Source: Actinomycetota bacterium
GTDB taxonomy: Bacteria; Actinomycetota; Acidimicrobiia; Acidimicrobiales; CADCSY01
Direction: 5' to 3'
DNA length: 33,101 bases
NCBI GenBank assembly: GCA_016781135.1
Contig: JADDQY010000039.1
Location: 1-33,101 of the forward strand
Every line of letters begins with the position of its first letter. Positions within the stretch are counted from its first letter, which is position 1. The notes beneath the pieces are model-generated. The model was not told where the DNA came from and made no database searches. It was given only the letters and a program-made list of their open reading frames with translations. A program made the position numbers and the translations under genes. Shown here in pieces: positions 23,362 through 31,484 of this stretch.

Positions 23362-23493
23362 GTTCTACCGGTTGTGCGCCCCGACGACGACAACCGCGGG
23401 AGCGAGGAAGATGAGGGCGGGAGTGGCTGGCGCCCGCCGTCGGGCTCGGAGCCCGAGGACTGGCACGGGTGGGATGGCGGGAAGTAACCCCGG

Positions 23494-23946
23494 ATGAAGA
23501 TCGTCTCCGCTCGGCGACTGCACCTCGACGCCGACCGCCGAGCGGTGTGGGAGACCATGAGCCGGGTCACCGAGTTTTCGAACTGGTGGCCGTGGCTCCG
23601 CCACTTCGACGGCGCCGAGCTGGTGACCGGTTCGGTGTGGACGTGCGTGGTGCAGCCCCCTTTGCCCTACTCCCTGCGCTTCACCGTGGCCCTCGATCAG
23701 GTCTTGGCTCCCAGCGTCGTGCACGCCACCGTCGCCGGCGACGTCACCGGCACGGCCAGCGTGGCGCTGCAAGAAGAGGGAGCGGGCTGCCTGGCGGTGT
23801 TCAACTCGTGCCTCTCTCCGCACCAGGGGGTCCTGCGAATGGTCGCCGCGCTGGCGCCTCCCGTCGCTCGGTACGGCCACGACTGGGTCCTCGACACCGG
23901 AGCCCGCCAGTTCGCCCATCTGGTGGCCTCGTCCCAGGCTGGGTGA
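23494..23946 (+). CDS. SRPBCC-family (START-like) protein
   Basis: A 150-aa protein with the SRPBCC pattern: beta strand MKIVSARRLHLDADRRAVWE, helix with FSNWWPWLRHF (the usual W-P-W at the cavity), several beta strands, and a long C-terminal helix (ARQFAHLVASSQ). These proteins bind hydrophobic ligands; some are cyclases or lipid carriers. No catalytic residues can be assigned. It stands between pyk and a HAD phosphatase and does not clearly belong to a pathway here. Confidence 0.75.
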   Translation: MKIVSARRLHLDADRRAVWETMSRVTEFSNWWPWLRHFDGAELVTGSVWTCVVQPPLPYSLRFTVALDQVLAPSVVHATVAGDVTGTASVALQEEGAGCLAVFNSCLSPHQGVLRMVAALAPPVARYGHDWVLDTGARQFAHLVASSQAG

Positions 23947-24031
23947 GCGTGGGCCCGGTGACGGCAGCACGCCGAGGCCCGACGTACTCGTCAGCATGTC
24001 AGTCGACCGGGCGATTGGGTAGGGCTGGGCG

Positions 24032-24697
24032 ATGCCTGCCAACCGCCCCTCTATCCTCGTCGACGTCGACGGCACGCTCGTCGACACCAACTACTTCCAC
24101 GCCGTGGCCTGGTGGCGCGCTTTCCAAGACATCGGCGAAGACGTTGCCATGAGCAGGATCCACCCGCTCATCGGCATGGGGTCCGACCAGCTCGTCCACC
24201 GGCTCATCGGCCGTGAGAGCGAGGAAGCGAGCGATGCCCACTCCCGGCACTACGAACTGTTCAAGAAGGAGATCAAGGCGTTTCCCAGGGCGGCGGAGCT
24301 GCTGACCGAGCTCGCTCGGCGGGGAGCCCGCGTCGTGTTGGCCACGTCATCCGATGAGGAGGACCTCGAGCGGCTCCGCGAGGCCATCGGGGCCGAGCAT
24401 GCCATCGAGGATGCGGTGTCCAAGGGGGACGTCGAGCACAGCAAACCGTCTCCTGACATCTTCGAGGCGGCCTTGAAGAAGTTCGACCTCGAGTCCGGTC
24501 GCACTCTCGTCGTCGGTGACACCCCCTGGGACGTGGAGGCGGCCGGCAAGCTCGGGCTGAAGGTGGTCTGCGTGCTCACCGGAGGCTCCACTCGCGAGCA
24601 GCTGGAGGAGGCCGGAGCGATCGCCGTCTACGAGGACGTAGCCGAGCTGCTCGCCCACCTGGACGAGAGCCCGCTGGGCAAGCTCCTCGGCAACTGA
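24032..24697 (+). CDS. HAD-superfamily phosphatase (phosphoglycolate/beta-PGM type)
   Basis: A haloacid dehalogenase-like hydrolase of 221 aa. Motif I is DVDGTLVDTN with Asp11 and Asp13; motif II is LATSSD (Thr105); motif III is Lys138 in HSKPSP; motif IV is VVGDTPWDVEAA with Asp163 and Asp167. An alpha-helical cap lies between motifs I and II (about 20-85), as in phosphoglycolate phosphatase and beta-phosphoglucomutase. The substrate is a small phosphorylated metabolite that cannot be specified. It converges with the glycosyltransferase gene 46 bases on. Confidence 0.88.
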   Translation: MPANRPSILVDVDGTLVDTNYFHAVAWWRAFQDIGEDVAMSRIHPLIGMGSDQLVHRLIGRESEEASDAHSRHYELFKKEIKAFPRAAELLTELARRGARVVLATSSDEEDLERLREAIGAEHAIEDAVSKGDVEHSKPSPDIFEAALKKFDLESGRTLVVGDTPWDVEAAGKLGLKVVCVLTGGSTREQLEEAGAIAVYEDVAELLAHLDESPLGKLLGN

Positions 24698-24743
24698 GGA
24701 ACGCGACCGCTCCCGGCGTCAGCGGGTGGGTCTCATCCCGTCC

Positions 24744-26609
24744 TCACACCGCCCCCCGCCGGCGCCCGGCGGCGACGAGGTGGCGGAAGAAGTCGAGGAG
24801 GCGGTCGACGTGGGCGTCGAAGGTGAACTCTCCTCGCTGGGACCAGACGCTGTCGCGCAGGGCCGCCATCCGGTCACGATCGCGAAGGTGGGCGACCAGT
24901 TCCTCGGGGTCGTTCCAGAACACGCCGAGGTCACGCTCGCGCGCCAGCGCCTGCGTCGCCACCATCGATCCGGTGTTGTCGCGTTGGATCATCGGGACGC
25001 CGGCGGCGGCAAGCGTTCCCATCCGTGCCGGATAGTTGAGGTCGTCCCACGTCGCCGCGTAGGGGTCGCCATGGTTGTTGCTGCAGAAGTTGTGGAGCCA
25101 GCCTGCGTCGTACTGGGAGAACTCGGCGACCCAGTGGGTCTGGTCGACCTGGGGATGCAGGTGGAAGTGGTCAGGCGCCAGGCGCTGCACCTGGGTCACC
25201 CACGACCGCATCTGCGCTGCCGCCTTCTTGCTGTAGAGGTGCACGTGGACGTTCGCCTCGGCGAGGGCGGCGATCACCTCGGGTTCGGGGCCCATGGGCC
25301 GTCCAGGGATGACCGTGTGCACGGCGCCGTCCCCAACGGACAGCAGTGGTGACCGCTGCCCCGACAGCCACTCACCCTTCGGCAGGTCGCCGTCGACCAC
25401 CAGGCTCGGGCAGTCCGCACTGGCGGGCACCGTCGCCGCGAACCACTCGCGCAGCTCGGGGCTGGAGTAGACCACTCCGTCGGATCGGGTGTGCAGGTCG
25501 ACCAGCTCCGACCACAGGCCGTGCTCGCGCGCGAAGAACGGGCCCTCCTTGAAGTGCCAGACGAACGGGACGCCGAGGTCGGCCGTCAGCACCTCGTGCA
25601 CCAACCGGATGGTTTGCCAGTTGAGCAGCGCGTAGACGACGTCGGGCCGCAGGCGCCTCACCGCCTCGCGCCACCCCTGGCGGGGAACGTCGGCGACATG
25701 GCCGAACGGCACCGGTCCCACCGTGTTGAACCACACCGGGCTGTCGGTCCACAGGCCGTGCAGCTCGTGCCCCCGCTCGTCGAGCAAGAGGATTCGTTCA
25801 GGGTTGTGGGCGAGCTCGCCGACCAGCAGCACCCGGAGCCCATCGGCCGCACGCGGGGTCGATGGCCGCTCCCGGAACCGGTGATAGTGCTCCACCTCGT
25901 CGTGTAGGTGGCCGACCGTGCTCTGCAGGCGGAGGGGTTCCTGCACCCGATACCGCGCTCGGTAGGTGTTGAGCCCACCCCACGGCTCGCGCAGCGCCTT
26001 GTGCCGCTGGAGCGGATGCCAACCCCACTGACAGGTGACCCGGCCCGTCTCGACCGGGGTTCCGTCCCCGAGCAGGCGCGTCCACAGCATCCGGTCGAGG
26101 TCGTCGGTCGTGAGCTCCGAGCGTTCGATCCACCGCTCCCCGGTCCGGCGGTGGGCAACCTGGACGAGCTGCAGAGGCTCACCCTCGATCCGCCCCCGCG
26201 ATGTTCGGCGTTGGTGGTGACGGACGCCCGCGACGGCGAGGATGGCCTCCGGCGCGGCGTCGAGGGCGGCCACGAGCGACGCCAGGTGGTCGACGTAGTA
26301 CAGATCGTCGGACGGCAGATAGGCGATGTACTGGGCGCTGGCGCAGTCGAGCCCGCGGTTGAGGGCAGCGCCCAGGCCTCGGTTCCGATCGAGGACCTCG
26401 AGGCGGACCCGCCCGTCGTCGAGCGCCTCGCCGAGTGCCTCGCGGGTATCGCCCGGCGAGCCGTCGTCGACCACGATCAGCTCCCAGTTCGGCTCGCTCT
26501 GTGCGAGCAGCGACGCCACCGCCCCCGGCAGGAACGGGTCCTGGTCGTAGGTCGGCATCACCACGCTGACCCGGACCGCCAGGGGCGGCTCCTCACTCTG
26601 TTCGCTCAC
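24744..26609 (-). CDS. Two-domain glycosyltransferase (GT2 plus GT4-like)
   Basis: The 621-aa protein has an N-terminal GT-A domain of family 2 (about 12-245): VSVVMPTYDQDPFLPGA, LIVVDDGSPGDT, RNRGLGAALNRGLD and the metal-binding-type motif LPSDD (98-102). A second domain (about 255-610) looks like a GT-B enzyme: GLRVLLVGELAHNPERIL, VVYALLNWQTIRLVHEVL, VPGRPMGPEP-type segments and a late NTGSMVATQALARERDLG. No membrane helix is seen. It would add two sugars or a sugar and a second group to an acceptor. It starts at GTG 26609, divergent from the nucleotidyltransferase; shared work with genes at 26.8-30.2 kb is likely but inferred. Confidence 0.8.
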   Translation of the reverse strand: MSEQSEEPPLAVRVSVVMPTYDQDPFLPGAVASLLAQSEPNWELIVVDDGSPGDTREALGEALDDGRVRLEVLDRNRGLGAALNRGLDCASAQYIAYLPSDDLYYVDHLASLVAALDAAPEAILAVAGVRHHQRRTSRGRIEGEPLQLVQVAHRRTGERWIERSELTTDDLDRMLWTRLLGDGTPVETGRVTCQWGWHPLQRHKALREPWGGLNTYRARYRVQEPLRLQSTVGHLHDEVEHYHRFRERPSTPRAADGLRVLLVGELAHNPERILLLDERGHELHGLWTDSPVWFNTVGPVPFGHVADVPRQGWREAVRRLRPDVVYALLNWQTIRLVHEVLTADLGVPFVWHFKEGPFFAREHGLWSELVDLHTRSDGVVYSSPELREWFAATVPASADCPSLVVDGDLPKGEWLSGQRSPLLSVGDGAVHTVIPGRPMGPEPEVIAALAEANVHVHLYSKKAAAQMRSWVTQVQRLAPDHFHLHPQVDQTHWVAEFSQYDAGWLHNFCSNNHGDPYAATWDDLNYPARMGTLAAAGVPMIQRDNTGSMVATQALARERDLGVFWNDPEELVAHLRDRDRMAALRDSVWSQRGEFTFDAHVDRLLDFFRHLVAAGRRRGAV

Positions 26610-26798
26610 GCTCGACGCGTCCCTTCTCCGGCATCGCCAGCATGTGGGCCCACCAACAGCAGCCCGTCGTCGCCAGCAACCTAGATGGCGGCGACCGGGG
26701 GCGCGCCGAGCAGGGTCACGGCTTCCTCTCCGAGGACACCCCCTGGCTACGATCCCGCTGCGAGTCGCTGGGGCTCAGCAGGTCGGATCGGGGCAGGC

Positions 26799-27635
26799 AT
26801 GAGCACAGCGACGTCTGGACGACACGACGTGGCCGTGGTCGTGTTGGCGGCAGGGCACGGGCGACGGCTCGGCCAGGCGGGGGAGCCAGGCCCGAAGTGG
26901 CTGGTCGATGTGGGTGGGTCCCCCATCGCCGAGCGCCACCTGGCGGCCGTCGAGCAGGCACTCGGCCCCGACACCGACGTGCTCGTGGTGGTCGGCCATG
27001 CCGCCGATCGAGTGGAGCGGTACTGCGAGGAGCGGGCGGTGCGCAGTCGGCTCCGCCCGCTCCTGGTGGGGAACGACCAGCACGCGAAGCGAAACAACTG
27101 GTACAGCCTCCTCCTCGGACTCGATGCCCTGGAGGGGAGGCTCGGCGACGATCAGGTCGTCGTCGTTCTGAACAGCGACCTGTTCGGGCTACCGGTGTGG
27201 ATCGGTGCGTTGCTGACCGCCGCCGCCGAGCTCCATGGCGTCCCCGGGTCCCTTGCCGTCGATGTCACCCGTCCCATCACCGAGGAGGCCATGAAGGTGG
27301 CTGCCGGGCCGATCGACGCCGCCGGGCGCCGGTGGTGCACCGCCATCGGCAAGGTAGGTGTGGGCGACCCCGTCGGCGAGTACGTCGGCGTGTCGGCGCT
27401 GGCGCCGTCGGGGCGGGCGCTGGTCCACGACGCTCTGCGGGCGTTCACGGCTGAAGACGCCAGGGCGGATGCCTGGTACGAGGAGGCCTACCAGGAGATC
27501 AGCGCCAGCTCACCGTTTCTGACGCTGTCGCCGACGCCGTCCTCGCACTGGGTGGAGATCGACGACGCCGAGGATCTGCGGGTCGCCGAGCGCCTGGCGA
27601 GCGCTCGGGTCACACCTCGGCCCACAGAGACTTGA
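26799..27635 (+). CDS. Sugar/alditol-phosphate nucleotidyltransferase (CTP-type, IPCT/LicC-like)
   Basis: The 278-aa NTP-transferase fold has the signature VVLAAGHGRRLGQ (14-26), then the Lys of PKWLVDVGG (32-40), and a metal-site segment VVVLNSDLFG. A KRNNWYSLLLGLD segment is typical of cytidylyltransferases that activate phosphocholine or inositol-1-phosphate. The start is ATG at 26799 with a GGGGCAGG ribosome binding site; the upstream in-frame extension is poorly coding. The neighbours (a G1P-dehydrogenase-like enzyme and a CDP-alcohol phosphatidyltransferase) suggest CTP as donor and a polyol phosphate as substrate. Its 3' end overlaps the convergent dehydrogenase gene by 26 bases. Confidence 0.8.
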   Translation: MSTATSGRHDVAVVVLAAGHGRRLGQAGEPGPKWLVDVGGSPIAERHLAAVEQALGPDTDVLVVVGHAADRVERYCEERAVRSRLRPLLVGNDQHAKRNNWYSLLLGLDALEGRLGDDQVVVVLNSDLFGLPVWIGALLTAAAELHGVPGSLAVDVTRPITEEAMKVAAGPIDAAGRRWCTAIGKVGVGDPVGEYVGVSALAPSGRALVHDALRAFTAEDARADAWYEEAYQEISASSPFLTLSPTPSSHWVEIDDAEDLRVAERLASARVTPRPTET

Positions 27636-28767
27636 CCAGCACGGCGGCCTCCGACTCCCCCAGCCCCGCGCTCTCCAGCACGGTGAAGCGACCGGGCCTG
27701 GTGTTGGGCGCTCGGAGCAACACCGCGACCATGTCGTGATGCGAGAGCCCGAGCTGCCGGGGGTGGTACGGGAGTCCCAGGTTCACCAGGCAGCAGCGGA
27801 ACGCCTCGACGTCGAGATCGTGGAGCGCAACCGACACGAGTGAGGCGAACGCGACCTGAGCGCCGTGGTGAGCCCGCCCCCCGAACAGCTCGTCGATGGC
27901 ATGCGAGATCTTGTGCTCGGCACCGGAGACGGGCCTGGAGGTGCCGACTGTCATCATGGCGAAGCCAGAGGTGACCAGCGCATGGGCCAACAGGCCGATC
28001 AGCCCGGGCTCGACGCGTTCGGGACCGAGCGGCTCCTCGAGCAGCGGCTCGATGAGCCGAAAGGACTCCGCCGACAGGTGCCAGGCAGCGTGGTTTATTT
28101 GCTCGAGACCGGCGTCGGAGGCCAGCTTCCAGTCGTGCAGGGCGAGGGGGTTCGCGAGCAGGTCACCGATACCGGCGCGCAGGGACGCGAACGGTGACCT
28201 GATCAACGTCGGTTGGGAGAAGAACGCGACGTGCGGAGCGACCGCTTCCAGGCTCTCGGTCAACCCCCCGACGGTGCGGGGGAGCACGGAGACCGGAGAG
28301 CAGACGCCGTCGTGCGACAGCTGGGTGGGGACGGCGATGAACGGTATTCCGGCGCCGGCGGCGACCAGCTTGGCCGCATCCAAGCACCGCCCTCCGCCGA
28401 TGGCGACGACGGCGTCAGCGCCGCGTGCCGCTCCACTGCACGAACGGGCCCACGCCTGGGTGGCGTGGGGCCCCGGGACGGCGGTGCCCACCACTCCGGT
28501 GATCCGGTGGATGAGCTGCTGACCGTGGGCCGAGGCGACGAGGAACGGCCGCTCGGCTCCGTTCATCCACAACCACTCCGCCAGCTCCTCCGCGGCGTCG
28601 TCCTCGTCGTCCGCCGAGGCCGAGATCGTGATCCGGGGCGGGGTGGTGGTGCACGCAACGAAGTGGATGGTGTCGAGGAGCTCGGCGGGGAGGACGGGGA
28701 TCTCGAGTACCGAAGAAGAGCCGCTGGGGGAGGCCGATTGCTCAGCGGTCCCGCTAGCCCCGGGCAT
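27610..28767 (-). CDS. Glycerol-1-phosphate dehydrogenase-like enzyme (Fe-ADH_2/EgsA family)
   Basis: NAD(P)-dependent reductase related to archaeal EgsA and Bacillus AraM, which make sn-glycerol-1-phosphate from dihydroxyacetone phosphate. The NAD motif AIGGGRCLDAAKL is at about 122-134. IAVPTQLSHDGVCSP (144-158) is close to the family's VPT-x-x-SHDG-x-x-SP. Metal ligands are probably Asp202 (AGIGDLLANPLALHDWKLAS), His285 (GAEHKISHAID) and His301 (AHHGAQVAF). ATG at 28767 is preferred over a TTG three bases upstream; it overlaps the end of the next-upstream CDP-alcohol gene by 14 bases. Another polyol phosphate as product is possible. Confidence 0.82.
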   Translation of the reverse strand: MPGASGTAEQSASPSGSSSVLEIPVLPAELLDTIHFVACTTTPPRITISASADDEDDAAEELAEWLWMNGAERPFLVASAHGQQLIHRITGVVGTAVPGPHATQAWARSCSGAARGADAVVAIGGGRCLDAAKLVAAGAGIPFIAVPTQLSHDGVCSPVSVLPRTVGGLTESLEAVAPHVAFFSQPTLIRSPFASLRAGIGDLLANPLALHDWKLASDAGLEQINHAAWHLSAESFRLIEPLLEEPLGPERVEPGLIGLLAHALVTSGFAMMTVGTSRPVSGAEHKISHAIDELFGGRAHHGAQVAFASLVSVALHDLDVEAFRCCLVNLGLPYHPRQLGLSHHDMVAVLLRAPNTRPGRFTVLESAGLGESEAAVLVKSLWAEV

Positions 28768-29386
28768 CAAGGTGCCTGATGGTCCAGTGCATCCGCTGCA
28801 CCGCGGTGATCAGGCCGAGCACGGCCACCACGGCCAGGCCGACGAAGGCCTGTCCGAAGAGGCCGGCGACCACGAGGATGAGCAACCGGGTGTCACGGCC
28901 ACCGATCCCGACCTGGCAGTCGGTGCCCACGGCCTGCGCCTTGGTGCGGGTGTAGCTCGTCATGAACGTGGCGACGAGGGCGACGAACCCGACCGGCGCC
29001 AGATCCGAGATGTCGGAGAACGTCAACCCGACAACCAACGCCGCATCGGTCCAGCGGTCGAAGACGTGGTCGAGGTAGGAGCCGGACTTCGATGCACGAC
29101 CGGTGATCCTCGCCAGGTCGCCGTCGACGCAATCAGTGAGCGATCCCAGCAGCGTCAGGATCGCTCCGAGGACGAAGGCTCGCCTCGCGAAGGCAGCGCC
29201 CCCGGCAAAGGAGAGCGCGGCGCTCGCGTAGGTGACCTGGTTCGGAGTCACCGGCGTGCCGGCCAGGACCGACGCCGCCGGGATCGACAGCGGCCGGTAC
29301 ACGTATCGGGTCAGCGCGTAGCCGATCTCCACACCTTCCTCCCTCTCGAGCCCGAACCCCCTGGCGCTGCTTGCCCGGCGGACCAC
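28754..29386 (-). CDS. CDP-alcohol phosphatidyltransferase family membrane enzyme
   Basis: An integral membrane transferase that replaces CMP of a CDP-alcohol with an acceptor hydroxyl. The family signature D-x2-DG-x2-AR-x8-G-x3-D-x3-D is perfect: Asp85, Asp88, Gly89, Ala92, Arg93, Gly102, Asp106 and Asp110. About six helices span the 210 aa, with TPVTPNQVTYAS before the second, as in family members. It overlaps the dehydrogenase gene downstream, so both are cotranscribed. With the nucleotidyltransferase and dehydrogenase it suggests transfer of a CDP-activated polyol phosphate. A standard phospholipid such as PI or PG precursor is an alternative. Confidence 0.9.
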   Translation of the reverse strand: MVRRASSARGFGLEREEGVEIGYALTRYVYRPLSIPAASVLAGTPVTPNQVTYASAALSFAGGAAFARRAFVLGAILTLLGSLTDCVDGDLARITGRASKSGSYLDHVFDRWTDAALVVGLTFSDISDLAPVGFVALVATFMTSYTRTKAQAVGTDCQVGIGGRDTRLLILVVAGLFGQAFVGLAVVAVLGLITAVQRMHWTIRHLDARG

Positions 29387-29434
29387 GAAGGTCTACATCG
29401 TCCGGTGGCCTCGCGTCACGCCCAGGAAAGACGA

Positions 29435-29458
29435 GGCCGAGGCGACCACGCCTCGGCC
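29435..29458. other. Perfect 9-bp hairpin upstream of HAD gene
   Basis: GGCCGAGGC-GACCAC-GCCTCGGCC has a 9-base stem and 6-base loop. It lies between divergent start codons, 7 bases before the ATG at 29466, where a ribosome binding site would normally be. It has no T-run, so it is not a typical terminator. It may regulate translation or bind a protein, or may mean the HAD gene starts further downstream. Confidence 0.45.
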
Positions 29459-29465
29459 GACTTGG

Positions 29466-30188
29466 ATGGGCGAGAGCAGGCGCCCCAGCCAGCTGGCTCG
29501 AGTGGCCCGGGAGCGGCAGTATGCGCCGGTGGTGCACGGTGGCGGACCTGTCGTGGGCTTCGACCTCGACATGACCCTCATCGATCAGCGTGCCGGCATC
29601 GCCTCCGCCATGGCCTCGCTCGAGTCGGAGATCGGCGCTGGTATCGACGTGCAGTGGGTGATCGACAACGTGGGTCCGCCGCTGGAGGCCGTCCTCGCAC
29701 GGTGGGTGCCCCCCGACCACGTCGAGGGTGCGGCCTCCAGGTACCGGGAACTGTTCGAGGCGGTCGGAGTGGCCACGACAAGAGCGATGCCCGGAGCGGT
29801 GGATGCCGTTGAGGCTGTTCGCACCGTGGGAGGGAAGGTCATCGTGGTCACCGCGAAGTACGAGCCGCACGCGTGGGCAGGCCTCCGAGCCGTCGACGTT
29901 GCGCCCGACGCAGTGTTCGGGTGGCGCTTCGGCCCTGCGAAGGCAGATGCCCTTCTCGCTCACCGAGCCGAGATCTACGTCGGGGACCATCCGGCCGACG
30001 TCCTCGCTGCCCGGGCTGGCGATGCCCTGGCCGTGACCGTCGCGACCGGTCCTGCATCTGCGGAGGAGCTCGCCGATGCCGGCGCCGACGTCGTCCTTCG
30101 CAGCCTCGAGGACTTTCCGGCGTGGCTCGACGACTACCGCCGGGCGGCGGCGCGCCAAGCCGTCGGACATCGCCGCTCGGCTTGGTGA
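29466..30188 (+). CDS. HAD-superfamily hydrolase
   Basis: A 240-aa phosphatase-like protein with motif I GFDLDMTLID (Asp33, Asp35), motif II VIVVTAKYE, motif III Lys in FGPAKADAL, and motif IV YVGDHPADVLAA. A small helical cap lies at about 40-110. The first 28 residues are basic and weakly conserved, so a GTG near 29529 could be the true start. It is divergent from the CDP-alcohol gene and convergent with the folP-like gene. Candidate roles are release of phosphate from the polyol pathway, or dephosphorylation of glucosyl-3-phosphoglycerate made by GpgS; neither can be chosen from sequence. Confidence 0.82.
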   Translation: MGESRRPSQLARVARERQYAPVVHGGGPVVGFDLDMTLIDQRAGIASAMASLESEIGAGIDVQWVIDNVGPPLEAVLARWVPPDHVEGAASRYRELFEAVGVATTRAMPGAVDAVEAVRTVGGKVIVVTAKYEPHAWAGLRAVDVAPDAVFGWRFGPAKADALLAHRAEIYVGDHPADVLAARAGDALAVTVATGPASAEELADAGADVVLRSLEDFPAWLDDYRRAAARQAVGHRRSAW

Positions 30189-30201
30189 ACCCTGGCCGAG
30201 C

Positions 30202-30221
30202 GCGCCCGAGGGCCCGGGCGC
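30202..30221 (+). terminator. Possible intrinsic terminator after HAD gene
   Basis: GCGCCCG-AGGGCC-CGGGCGC forms a 7-base GC stem with a 6-base loop, 13 bases after the HAD stop and between convergent genes. There is no clear T-tract, common in high-GC Actinobacteria. Confidence 0.35.
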
Positions 30222-30324
30222 TGTTCGAGGGCTGGCGCCCCCGGTCCACACCCGTTGGTCGGCTCACGGGGACAGCGCTTCGACTGCCCCGCCCGGAGCT
30301 TCAACCAGCTCTACAGCTGCGAGC

Positions 30325-31275
30325 TCATCTCCCGCCACCCCAATCTCCGGTTGCTCTGGCGCCGGGAGGAAGCTGCTCTCGCCGGTCAACGCGAGACCGC
30401 TCGCGCCGCAGCTCCTCCGCGAGGTGAAGGTCGGGCGGAATCGGCTGGTCACCTCGCAGCGCGCCCCGGACGCGGAGGTAGTCGAGAGACTGGGTGACGT
30501 CGTGGACCCGAACGATCGACCCGCCGCGGTCGAGGCCCTCCCCCACTGCGGCGAGCGTTCCCGCCGAGCGCTGCCGGGGCATCCGCGCCGTCAGGGCACC
30601 GATGAAGTCCTTGCGGGACAGCGCCAGCAGGATGGGCCGGTCGAACACCTTCAGCCGGTCGAGGTGCTGGAGCACTTCGATCGTCTGTGCCGGGGTCTTG
30701 GCAAAGTCAGGGCCAGGATCGACGACGATCTGGTCCATGTGCACCCCCCGGGTCAGGGCCACGTCGATCCGCTCGGAGATGAAGGCCACGACGTCGTCGA
30801 CGACGTCGTGGTACGACGGGAACTCTTTGCGTTTCGGAGCGGCACGGGTGTGCATGACGACCAAACCCGCCCGGGACGCGGCGCAATCTTCGGCGATGCC
30901 GGGATCACGCAGCCCGCTCACGTCGTTGATGAGGTGGGCGCCCGCTTCCAGGACTGCCTGTGCTACCGGCCGCTTCCAGGTGTCGACGGACACCACGGCG
31001 CCGTGAGCAACCAGCTCGGTGACGACCGGAACGACTCGACGGATCTCCTCCTCGGCGCTGATGGCATGTTGGTTGGTGACGCCGGACTCGCCCCCGATGT
31101 CGACGACGTGGGCACCTTCAGCCAGCAGCACCTTGCCCCGAACCACTGAATCCTCGACCGTTGTCGACTCCGGTCCGTCCGAGAACGACTCCGGGCTGAC
31201 GTTGAGCACCCCCATCACGAGTGGCTCGGCGGGGGTGACGTCGAGGGTAATGTCGCGAAGCCGTAACCGGCTCAT
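30325..31275 (-). CDS. Dihydropteroate synthase-like protein lacking the TRPG loop
   Basis: TIM-barrel pterin-binding protein of 316 aa. Conserved parts: MGVLNVSPESFSDG (21-34), VDIGGES (58-64), SVDTWKR (96-102), INDVSGL (116-122), VVDPGPDFAKT (184-194), LSRKDFIG (219-226) and VRVHDV (255-260). The loop that in true DHPS reads ESTRPGA and contacts p-aminobenzoate reads ESGVTNQHA here, so folate synthesis is doubtful. Mycobacteria carry a second DHPS-like gene (folP2) next to gpgS, matching this arrangement. The start is ATG at 31275 with GGAGGAG upstream; a 96-residue in-frame extension is rejected. It could be the only DHPS of the genome or a FolP2 equivalent. Confidence 0.85.
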   Translation of the reverse strand: MSRLRLRDITLDVTPAEPLVMGVLNVSPESFSDGPESTTVEDSVVRGKVLLAEGAHVVDIGGESGVTNQHAISAEEEIRRVVPVVTELVAHGAVVSVDTWKRPVAQAVLEAGAHLINDVSGLRDPGIAEDCAASRAGLVVMHTRAAPKRKEFPSYHDVVDDVVAFISERIDVALTRGVHMDQIVVDPGPDFAKTPAQTIEVLQHLDRLKVFDRPILLALSRKDFIGALTARMPRQRSAGTLAAVGEGLDRGGSIVRVHDVTQSLDYLRVRGALRGDQPIPPDLHLAEELRRERSRVDRREQLPPGARATGDWGGGR

Positions 31276-31484
31276 CGAGGTGCCTCTCCTCCTGATCCTC
31301 TGACGTGGCGACCACGAACGTGGGGTAGTCGAGTGGTCAGCAGAGCCAAGCCGCCCTCGGTCCCGGTCCCGGCACCGGTCGCCCAGGCCATGACGTCGAG
31401 GAATCGAAGTGGCAACGCGACCGGCACACACGCCGACGGTCGGCTCGGAGCTCACGCTCTCCCCGACTGGCTCCAACTCGACGC
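31276..31484. other. Gap between gpgS and the folP-like gene
   Basis: About 210 bases, read as leader or spacer within a leftward unit. An in-frame extension of the folP-like gene runs through it but lacks conserved residues. No other gene or clear signal is seen, so the folP-like gene may have its own promoter. Confidence 0.35.

Noticed and set aside
24698..24743. Terminator between the HAD and glycosyltransferase genes
   Set aside because: Only a weak 5-base stem (CCGCT/AGCGG) and no T-run; not convincing.
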